A stretch of 64,000 nt of DNA from Macrostomum hystrix (lineage: Eukaryota > Platyhelminthes > Macrostomidae). The translations under genes and the position numbers were made by a program. Shown in pieces: positions 55,530-64,000 of the stretch. The stretch lies in NCBI GenBank assembly GCA_950097015.1, contig CATNEN010000038.1:5997001-6061000 (forward strand). Reading direction: 5' to 3'. The stretch's first letter is position 1. Each line of letters begins with the position of its first letter. The notes below the pieces were generated by a model. That model ran no database searches. It was not told where the DNA came from and saw only the letters and a program-made list of their open reading frames with translations.

Positions 55530-55797
55530 CACAAAAAATCTCACCTTCGTTATTAAACTTTTATAAGCATGTCTCCTATGACAATTGATTTTTATGCATT
55601 TAGAAAAAATACCTTGAGTACCACAAACACGAGAAGAATAGTATACGCTCTTACTACTATCTACGCTCGTACATTAAGTAGCATACACGCTAGATAAGCT
55701 AACTTTACGAATGCGCAATTGACAGTTGAAGTCCTGTACAGTATAAAATTGATCACGCGCGTTCATCTGGTAAAAACAAAATCTGTCCGGGCTTCAG

Positions 55798-55893
55798 CTA
55801 TTGAAGCCTGCAGAAGTGCTTGCGCCTGTGCTTCTTGTTCATCTGCTTCTGGTGGGGCGCACTCAGCACACACCGAATTCCCAAGGTAAAAAC
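55798..55893 (-). CDS. Rho-family GTPase, exon 2 (C terminus)
   Basis: Too short for an ORF scan. Minus strand: acceptor TTATTGCGCAG, then 31 codons and TAG. VFTLGIRCVLSAPHQ aligns with the last helix of Rac/Cdc42 (VFDEAIRAVLCPP), followed by a basic stretch KQMNKKHRRKHF and the final CRLQ. CRLQ fits a C-a-a-X box (C-terminal Gln would favour farnesylation over geranylgeranylation), and the basic run is the usual membrane-targeting partner. Phase 0 matches exon 1. Confidence 0.88.
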   Translation of the reverse strand, partial: VFTLGIRCVLSAPHQKQMNKKHRRKHFCRLQ

Positions 55894-55942
55894 CTGCGCA
55901 ATAAGTCAGGTGATGATGCTTCACACCATGTAACTCATACTC

Positions 55943-58900
55943 TCAATCCTACTCCCACCTCATCTTAATCCCACTCCCACCTCATCTTAATCCCACTCCC
56001 ACCTCATCTTAATCCCACTCCCACCTCATCTTAATCCCACTCCCACCTCATCTTAATCCCACTCCCACCTCATCTTAATCCCACTCCTACCTCATCTTAA
56101 TCCCACTCCCAGCTCATCTTAATCCCACTCCCAGCTCATCTTAATCCCACTCCCACCTCATCTTAATCCCACTCCCACCTCATCTTAATCCCACTCCCAG
56201 CTCATCTTAATCCCACTCCCACCTCATCTTAATCCCACTCCCACCTCATCTTAATCCCACTCCCACCTCATCTTAATCCCACTCCCAGCTCATCTTAATC
56301 CCACTCCCACCTCATCTTAATCCCACTCCCACCTCATCTTAATCCCACTCCCACCTCATCTTAATCCCACTCCCAGCTCATCTTAATCCCACTCCCACCT
56401 CATCTTAATCCCACTCCCACATCATCTTAATCCTACTCCCACCTCATCTTAATCCAACTCCCACCTCATCTTAATCCCACTCCCACCTCATCTTAATCCC
56501 ACTCCCAGCTCATCTTAATCCCACTCCCACCTCATCTTAATCCCACTCCCACATCATCTTAATCCTACTCCCACCTCATCTTAATCCTACTCCCACCTCA
56601 TCTTAATCCCACTCCCACCTCATCTTAATCCCACTCCCACCTCATCTTAGTCCTACTAACACCTCATCTTAGTCCTACTCCCACCTCATCTCAATCCTAC
56701 TCCCACCTCATCTTAATCCCACTCCCCCCTCATCTCAATCCTACTCCCACCTCATCTTAGTCCTACTAACACCTCATCTTAGTCCTACTAACACCTCATC
56801 TTAGTCCTACTAACACCTCATCTTAGTCCTACTAACACCTCATCTTAGTCCTACTCCCACCTCATCTCAATCCTACTCCCACCTCATCTTAATCCCACTC
56901 CCCCCTCATCTCAATCCTACTCCCACCTCATCTTAATCCCACTCCCACCTCATCTCAATCCTACTCCCACCTCATCTTAGTCCTACTAACACCTCATCTT
57001 AGTCCTACTAACACCTCATCTTAGTCCTACTAACACCTCATCTTAGTCCTACTCCCACCTCATCTTAGTCCTACTCCCACCTCATCTTAATCCCACTCCC
57101 ACCTCATCTTAATCCCACTCCCACCTCATCTTAATCCTACTCCCACATCATCTTAATCCTACTCCCACCTCATCTTAGTCCTACTCCCACCTCATCTTAA
57201 TCCCACTCCCACATCATCTTAGTCCTACTAACACCTCATCTTAGTCCTACTCCCACCTCATCTCAATCCTACTCCCACCTCATCTTAATCCCACTCCCCC
57301 CTCATCTCAATCCTACTCCCACCTCATCTTAATCCCACTCCCACCTCATCTCAATCCTACTCCCACCTCATCTTAATCCCACTCCCACATCATCTTAGTC
57401 CTACTAACACCTCATCTTAGTCCTACTCCCACCTCATCTCAATCCTACTCCCACCTCATCTTAATCCCACTCCCCCCTCATCTCAATCCTACTCCCACCT
57501 CATCTTAATCCCACTCCCACCTCATCTCAATCCTACTCCCACCTCATCTTAGTCCTACTAACACCTCATCTTAGTCCTACTAACACCTCATCTTAGTCCT
57601 ACTAACACATCATCTTAATCCCACTCCCACCTCATCTTAGTCCTACTCCCACCTCATCGTAGTCCTACTCCCACCTCATCTCAATCCTACTCGCACCTCA
57701 TCTTAATACTACTCCCACCTCATCTCAATCCTACTCCCACCTCATTTTAATCCTACTCCCACCTCATCTTAGTCCTACTCCCACCTCATCTTAGTCCTAC
57801 TAACACCTCAGCTTAGTCCTACTAACACCTCATCTTAATCCCACTCCCACCTCATCTCAATCCTATTCCCCCCTCATCATAATCCCACTCCCACCCCATA
57901 TTAATCCTACTCCCACCTTATCTCAATCCCACTCCCACCTCATCTCAATCCTACTTCCACCTCATCTCAATCCCACTTCCACCTCATCTCAATCCTACTT
58001 CCACCTCATCTCAATCCCACTTCCACCTCATCTTAATCCGACTCCCACCTCAATTAATCCCACTCCCACCTCATCTCAATCCTACTCCCACCTCATCTCA
58101 ATCCTACTTCCACCTCATCTCAATCCTACTCCCACCTCATCTCAATCCTACTTCCACCTCATCTTAATCCTACTCCCACCTCATCTCAATCCTACTTCCA
58201 CCTCATCTCAATCCTACTTCCACCTCATCTCAATCCCACTCCCACCTCATCTCAATCCTACTTCCACCTCATCTCAATCCCACTTCCACCTCATCTCAAT
58301 CCTACTTCCACCTTATCTCAATCCCACTTCCACCTCATCTCAATCCCACTTCCACCTCATCTCAATCCTACTTCCACCTCATCTCAATCCCACTTCCACC
58401 TCATCTCAATCCTACTTCCACCTCATCTTAATCCGACTCCCACCTCAATTAATCCCACTCCCACCTCATCTCAATCCTACTCCCACCTCATCTCAATCCT
58501 ACTTCCACCTCATCTCAATCCTACTTCCACCTCATCTCAATCCTACTTCCACCTCATCTCAATCCTACTTCCACCTCATCTCAATCCCACTTCCACCTCA
58601 TCTCAATCCTACTTCCACCTCATCTTAATCCGACTCCCACCTCAATTAATCCCACTCCCACCTCATCTCAATCCTACTCCCACCTCATCTCAATCCTACT
58701 TCCACCTCATCTCAATCCTACTTCCACCTCATCTCAATCCTACTCCCACCTCAATTAATCCCACTTCCACCTCATCTTAATCCTACTCCCACCTCATCTC
58801 AATCCTACTTCCACCTCATCTCAATCCTACTCCCACCTCATCTTAATCCAACTCCCACCTCATCTCAATCCTACTCGCACCTCATCTTAATCCTACTCCC

Positions 58901-59098
58901 ACCTCAATTAATCCCACTCCCACCTCATCTTAATCCCACTCCCACCTCAATTAATCCCACTCCCACCTCATCTTAATCCTACTCCCACCTCAATTAATCC
59001 CACTCCCACTCATCTCAATCCTACTCCCACTCATCTCAATCCTACTCCCACTCATCTCAATCCTACTCCCACTCATATTAATCCTACTCCCTATTAAT
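55943..59098. repeat. 22-bp minisatellite in Rho intron
   Basis: About 143 copies of ATCCCACTCCCACCTCATCTTA. Variants cluster into zones: TTAATCCCACTCCCA (left), TTAGTCCTACTAACA (about 56640-57850), CTCAATCCTACTTCCA (about 57950-58750), with shortened CAATTAATCCC units. Fills most of the 3.9-kb intron. Confidence 0.97.
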
Positions 59099-59257
59099 CC
59101 TAAGTGTGTTGAACAGTTTTATAAATGTGTCTAAAAGTTTTCTAAGTGTGTTTAACAATTTTTGAAAAGTGTGCAATGCAAAAGTTTTCTAAATGTCCAT
59201 TATTTACCACTTTTTTAATGCGCTTAAAAGTTTTTAAATATGTTGAACGGTTAATAA

Positions 59258-59490
59258 TGGTTCTATGCTGCTGGAGGGGGGAATTAGTTCTCTGCTGCTG
59301 GGGGGGGAATTAGTTCTCTGCTGCTGGGGGGGAATTAGTTCTCTGCTGCTGGGGGGGAATTAGTTCTCTGCTCCTGGGGGGAATTCGTTCTTTGCTGCTG
59401 GGGGGGAATTAGTTCTCTGCTCCTGGGGGGAATTCGTTCTTTGCTGCTGGGGGGGAATTAGTTCTCTGCTCCTGGGGGGAATTCGTTCTC
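59258..59490. repeat. G-rich 24-bp repeat
   Basis: About 9 copies of TTCTCTGCTGCTGGGGGGGAATTAG, with runs of 6-8 G. In the Rho intron. Confidence 0.92.
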
Positions 59491-59768
59491 TGTAGCTCGG
59501 TAGACACTGGTTTTTTACTGCTGATGGCATAGTATTCACATGTACCTCAGTAGCATTAAGCTGGGTTGTATCAAATGTAAGTTACTTGTGTAATTTTGCC
59601 CCTTGGGGGCTTAGTGTGGTAGTCCTACTCTAATCTCGACTCAATCCTACCCCAAGTCTCATCTCATACCTACTAAAATCTAATCTCCAACCTTCTTAAA
59701 TCCCATCTCACTCCGACTTACACTCATCTCAATACATTCCAAATCCCAAATCCACCCCACTCACTCAC

Positions 59769-60287
59769 GTCTTCCACCATGGAGTTCGTCAGTGCCGAGC
59801 ACTCGATGTAGCCGTCGGCTTCGATTCGCTGCGCCAAGGCTTCTGCCTCGTGCCTCGCCACCAGGCTGCAGCCGTGAAGTCTGGCGTGCTCCTGGAACAC
59901 TCGGTCGTACCGCAGATCCGATTTCGTGCCCACCAGCAGCAGGCGCGCCTCCTTCACGTGAGTCCGCACCTCCGGTGCCCATTTGGCCAGCACATTGTTG
60001 AAGGTCGGCCTGTGCCCGACGCTGAAGCAGATCAGGAAAACGTCGGTCTCCGGATAGGACAGCGGCCGCAGCCTGTCGTAGTCCTCCTGACCGGCGCTGT
60101 CCCACAAGCTGAGCTGGACAGGCCGGCCGTCCATAATGACGCTGCAGTCAAGGTTGTCAAAGACGGTTGGCACGTAGCTGGCAGGGAAGATGCCGGTGGT
60201 GTAGGTTGACAGCAAGCAGGTCTTTCCCGCGCCACCGTCTCCAACAATGACGCACTTCACTTTGATGCGGGGATAGCCGCTCTGCAT
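59769..60287 (-). CDS. Rho-family (Rac/Cdc42-like) GTPase, exon 1 (gene annotation here)
   Basis: First coding exon of a two-exon gene (60287-59769 and 55893-55798), 204 residues. Such GTPases switch between GDP and GTP forms at membranes and control actin. From ATG 60287: P-loop GDGGAGKT (16-23), effector loop YVPTVFDN with T41, WDSAGQEDYDRLRPLSYP (switch II, Q67 present), GTKSD (120-124) and ECSAL. A Rho-type insert helix (about 125-150) is present and shortened. Two departures from Rac/Cdc42: P-loop GDGGAG instead of GDGAVG, and WDSAGQ instead of WDTAGQ. It therefore looks like a diverged Rac/Cdc42 relative, not an exact orthologue. The exon ends GAAGAC/GTGAGT; ORF codons past that (SEWGGFG...) are intron. 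The 31-bp array begins about 40 bp upstream of the ATG. Confidence 0.93.
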
Positions 60288-60329
60288 GCTGCGGTTTGGT
60301 CAGGTGAATTCCGATCGATTCAGGACTCA

Positions 60330-61755
60330 GGTGAGACGAAAAAAACCTTCAGGATTCAGGGGAGGGGAGAATTTCGTGACTCAGGGGAGAGGGGCAACCT
60401 ACGGGACTCAGGGTTCAGGGGAAAGCAAGAAGCTTCAGGACTCAGGGTTCAGGGGAAAGCAAGAGGCTTCAGGACTCAGGGTTCAGGGGAAAGCAAGAAG
60501 CTTCAGGACTCAGGGGAGAGGGGGTGAGAAGCTTCAGGGCTCAGGGGAGAGTGAGCGAGAAGCTTCAGGACTCAAGGGAGAGTGGGCGAGAAGCTTCAGG
60601 GCTCAGGGGAGAGGGGGCGAGAATTCAGGGCTCAGGGGAGAGGGGGCAAAAAGCTTCAGGGCTCAGGGGAGAGGTGGCGAGAAGCTTCAGGGCTCAGGGG
60701 AGAGGTGGCGAGAAGCTTCAGGGCTCAGGGGAGAGGGGGCGAGAATTCAGGGCTCAGGGGAGAGGGGGCGAGAAGCTTCTGGGCTCAGGGGAGAGGGGGC
60801 GAGAAGCTTCAGGGCTCAGGGGAGAGGGGGTGAGAAGCTTCAGGGCTCAGGGGAGAGGGCAAGAAGCTTCAGGGCTCAGGGGAGAGGGGGCGAGAAGCTT
60901 CAGGACTCAGGGGAGATGTGGCGAGAAGCTTCAGGGCTCAGGGGAGAGGGGGCGAGAAGCTTCAGGGCTCAGGGGAGAGTGAGCGAGAAGCTTCAGGACT
61001 CAAGGGAGAGTGGGCGAGAAGCTTCAGGGCTCAGGGGAGAGGGGGCGAGAAGCTTCAGGGCTCAGGGGAGAGTGAGCGAGAAGCTTCAGGACTCAAGGGA
61101 GAGTGGGCGAGAAGCTTCAAGGCTCAGGGGAGAGGTGGCGAGAAGCTTCAGGGCTCAGGGGAGAGGGGGCGAGAAGCTTCAGGGCTCAGGGGAGAGGGGG
61201 CGAGAAGCTTCAGGGCTCAGGGGAGAGGTGGCGAGAAGCTTCAGGGCTCAGGGGAGATGTGGCGAGAAGCTTCAGGGCTCAGGGGAGAGGGGGCGAGAAG
61301 CTTCAGGACTCAAGGGAGAGTGGGCGAGAAGCTTCAGGGCTCAGGGGAGAGGTGGCGAGAAGCTTCAGGGCTCAGGGGAGAGTGGGCGAGAAGCTTCAGG
61401 GCTCAGGGGAGAGGGGGCGAGAAGCTTCAGGGCTCAGGGGAGAGGGGGCGAGAAGCTTCAGGGCTCAGGGGAGAGGTGGCGAGAAGCTTCAGGGCTCAGG
61501 GGAGATGTGGCGAGAAGCTTCAGGGCTCAGGGGAGAGGGGGCGAGAAGCTTCAGGACTCAAGGGAGAGTGGGCGAGAAGCTTCAGGGCTCAGGGGAGAGG
61601 TGGCGAGAAGCTTCAGGGCTCAGGGGAGAGTGGGCGAGAAGCTTCAGGGCTCAGGGGAGAGGGGGCGAGAAGCTTCAGGGCTCAGGGGAGAGGGGGCGAG
61701 AAGCTTCAGGGCTCAGAGGAGAGGGGGCGAGAAGCTTCAGGGCTCAGTGGTAGGC
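60330..61755. repeat. 31-bp minisatellite, open in three frames
   Basis: About 45 copies of AAGCTTCAGGGCTCAGGGGAGAGGGGGCGAG, shorter units at the left. No plus-strand frame meets a stop, so all three translate to one 31-residue repeat, giving ORFs of up to 510 codons. Nearly every unit has a HindIII site (AAGCTT). It begins at the 5' end of the Rho gene and is a poor candidate for coding. Confidence 0.97.
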
Positions 61756-62300
61756 AGAATCAGGCAGAATATAATAGGAAGCTTCTGTAAAAAGAGTCTT
61801 ACGTTAAAGAGCAGATGACAAAAGATTTGGCTGCAAACTTAGTCAGCAATTCCAGATTTAGTCACTAGTGAAGCGCAGACTAACTAAATGTAAAACTTAC
61901 CATTTATAAGCAATCCGTTCAGTGTGTTCAAATATTCCGAATACAGCCACTAAACGTAAATCATGAAGAAGAGCTTTGATAGCTCTGTACTGCTTAAATG
62001 TTAACATATACAAACAAATTGTACCCACAATGTGCCTGTACTATGAAAGTGATGCTTGTTCGAGTTTCGCTGAAAAACCCTCACTGCCGGACATGTGTCA
62101 TAATTGGCCAGTGTTTGCACCGCGACAGGGTGCTGTCTGTCATCACGCTGATGTGCGTGACAACAAAGTAGAGTTGCAGTTGCAACATAAACAGGTTAAT
62201 ATTCAGAGCACCTGGTTGTCTAACTCACACAGGCTAACTTGAACCTGTCTTAAATACACTTCAGGTAAACTAGACCTTGTCACAGATTTACTGCAGGCTA
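61756..62300. other. intergenic stretch
   Basis: No gene recognised on either strand; the 88-codon ORF at 61976-62242 has no recognisable domain. Confidence 0.4.
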
Positions 62301-62625
62301 ATACTAATACTAATAATAATAATAATAATTGCAGGAGGGCTGCTGGCAGTGGCACATCATTTGGTGACACCAGACCCGCAGCCAGCGAGGAGGCAATTCT
62401 GCCCATTTCGCTGACTCCTGAGCACACACGCACAGATACTGTACGCAGGCACACGCTCACACAGGTGTGTACATCTGCCCTGACTTTCTCATTGCCAGGC
62501 AGTGTGCACTTCACTGTGCCTTGGAGGTTGGCTCTCAAGGACGTAAATTGTACGACAAGCCCCAAAGCCTTCTCTCCGCGGCTGCGCCCCAAATGAAGCA
62601 GCCTCGCAACGAAATCGAGCTCAGA
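62301..62625 (-). mobile_element. tRNA-derived SINE, 5' end clipped
   Basis: Reading on the minus strand: GAGCTCGATTTCG (B box), TTTGGGGCGCAGCCGCGGAGAG, CCTTGAGAGCCAACCTCC, the 3' hairpin GGCTGCGGGTC...GCCAGCAGCC and a long (ATT)n tail on the plus side at 62301-62330. The A-box half of the head is absent. The 144-codon minus ORF is an artefact. Confidence 0.9.
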
Positions 62626-62639
62626 GAAATTGGTCACTG

Positions 62640-63149
62640 ATTTACCACAGGTTAAATATTAGACTCGTTAGTGATTTACTGCAGATCGATTATACCCAGT
62701 GTAGTCTATTGTTATTAAATTTCGAAATCAATATTAGCTACACCTATAGAAATTAATAGACTCCAATCAGATAACATTAATAATTATAGGTTTCTAATCT
62801 TGCAAGTGAAGTAAAATTTTCCACAATTTTAAATGTTCCAAACTAACCATATTAAGCTGCTTAGTTTCAAGTTTTATAGTGTACCAAAAGCTTACTGGCT
62901 GTGTCCAGCGAACCAGGTAAGCACTCATAGTGAAACCTAATACATTATAGTCAAGAAGGCCATAAAAAGAAAAGCCGACAATAAAAATCTCAGGTTAAAA
63001 CTGTCTGCCAGCAGCTTTTCTTTTGCAGAGAAGACAAAAATTAAAGTGTATTGTTAGGAACAATGTCGTAAAAATCAGAGAAATTTAATTTGAAATTTGA
63101 TTTATAATTAAGAAAAACAGAATAAATCGCATTCAAATCAAATTCACAT
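62640..63149. other. AT-rich intergenic stretch
   Basis: Nothing recognised. Confidence 0.4.
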
Positions 63150-63895
63150 CCCTTATCTATCCCTCAAATATCAACTCAATCTCAAATCTAATCTCAATCT
63201 CAAATTTTAATCTCAATTCTCATCTCAATCTCAAATCTCTTCTCAATCCTACTCAAATTATATCTCAATCCTACTCACATCCTATTTCAATCCTACCCAC
63301 ATCCTATCTCAATCCTACTCACATCCCATCTCAATCCTACTCACATCCCATCTCAATCCTACTCACATCCCATCTCAATCCTACTCACATCCCATCTCAA
63401 TCCTACTCACATCCCATCTCAATCCTACTCACATCCTATCAAAATCTTACCCACATCCTATCTCAATTCTACTCACATCCCATCTCAATTCTACTCACAT
63501 CCTACCTCAATCCTACTCACATCCCAACTTAATCCTACTCACATTCCAACTTAATCCTACTCACACCCCATCTCAATCCTACTCACATCCCATCTCAATC
63601 CTACTCACATCCCATCTCAATCCTACTCACATCCCATCTTAATCCTACTCACATCCCATCTAAATCCTACTCACATCCCATCTTAATCCTACTCACATCC
63701 TACCTCAATCCTACTCACATCCCATCTCAATCCTACTCACATCCCATCTAAATCCTACTCACATCCCATCTTAATCCTACTCACATCCTACCTCAATCCT
63801 ACTCACATCCCAACTTAATCCTACTCACATTCCAACTTAATCCTACTCACACCCCATCTCAATCCTACTCACATCCCATCTTAATTCTACTCTCC
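63150..63895. repeat. 22-bp minisatellite, relative of the Rho-intron array
   Basis: About 33 copies of ATCCTACTCACATCCCATCTCA, degenerate at the left end. The unit differs from the 22-bp unit of 55943-59098 at only four or so positions, and the orientation is the same. Confidence 0.96.
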
Positions 63896-63904
63896 GGCGC
63901 ATAC

Positions 63905-63948
63905 AGATTTTGAAGCTTACCACAATGAGTATGAGATTTTTAAGGTAC
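63905..63948. repeat. fragment of the 31-bp family of 1608-2075
   Basis: GATTTTGAAGCTTACCACAA then TGAGTATGAGATTTTTAAGG resembles one unit and a half of the left-end repeat (TTTTGAAGTTGTCTCAGCCC, TGAGTATGAGATTTTGAAG). Confidence 0.45.
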
Positions 63949-64000
63949 AAAGTCGAATCACAGCTGTTCAGTGCTTATACTAATCGATGCACATCTGTTT

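Noticed and set aside
60286-61818. 510-codon ORF with a 31-residue repeat
   Set aside because: All three frames of the 31-bp minisatellite are open and give the same repeat; no start context, domain or splice evidence sets one frame apart.

Overview
The window reads as animal nuclear DNA, not bacterial or organellar. Genes are split by introns with standard GT/AG borders, poly(A) signals are AATAAA, and tRNA-derived SINEs, a mariner relic and very large minisatellites fill the gaps. A secreted precursor made of tandem FVRL-amide peptides, with a GnRH/AKH/corazonin-type receptor, suggests a protostome, probably a spiralian (flatworm or mollusc-like). I cannot name the species.

Layout. 1-1.5 kb: last exon of a Rab11-FIP-like gene (+), after a 20-bp array. 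1.6-5.1 kb: three minisatellites. 5.9-6.9 kb: internally deleted mariner element. 8.66-15.56 kb: four-exon rhodopsin-class GPCR (+), whose 4.2-kb first intron holds three arrays, two of them the same 20-bp satellite in opposite orientation. 16.7-17.2 kb: exon of an unplaced, possibly caspase-like gene (-). 18.6-23.7 kb: a small chromodomain gene (+) between two (TCTG)n tracts; an 80-bp array and a duplicated candidate last exon follow its chromodomain exons. 24.8-36.8 kb: a 20/41-bp satellite family with shared spacer and a 943-bp MITE-like insertion. 37.67-38.20 kb: neuropeptide precursor (+). 38.4-39.9 kb: three SINEs. 40.5 kb: a 46-residue ORF behind an X-box-like site. 40.80-44.15 kb: three-exon dihydroceramide/sphingolipid desaturase (-). 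45.65-55.47 kb: a 9.8-kb array of a 19-bp repeat. 55.80-60.29 kb: two-exon Rho-family GTPase (-) with a 22-bp array in its intron. 60.3-61.75 kb: 31-bp array at the 5' end of that gene. 62.3-62.6 kb: SINE (-). 63.15-63.9 kb: a 22-bp array related to the one in the Rho intron.

The genes form no pathway or operon. Several (receptor, desaturase, Rho, chromodomain gene) have one intron filled by a minisatellite. Much of the coding sequence was assembled from splice signals, because many exons are too short or lack ATG to stand out as ORFs. Exon borders are predictions from sequence alone.
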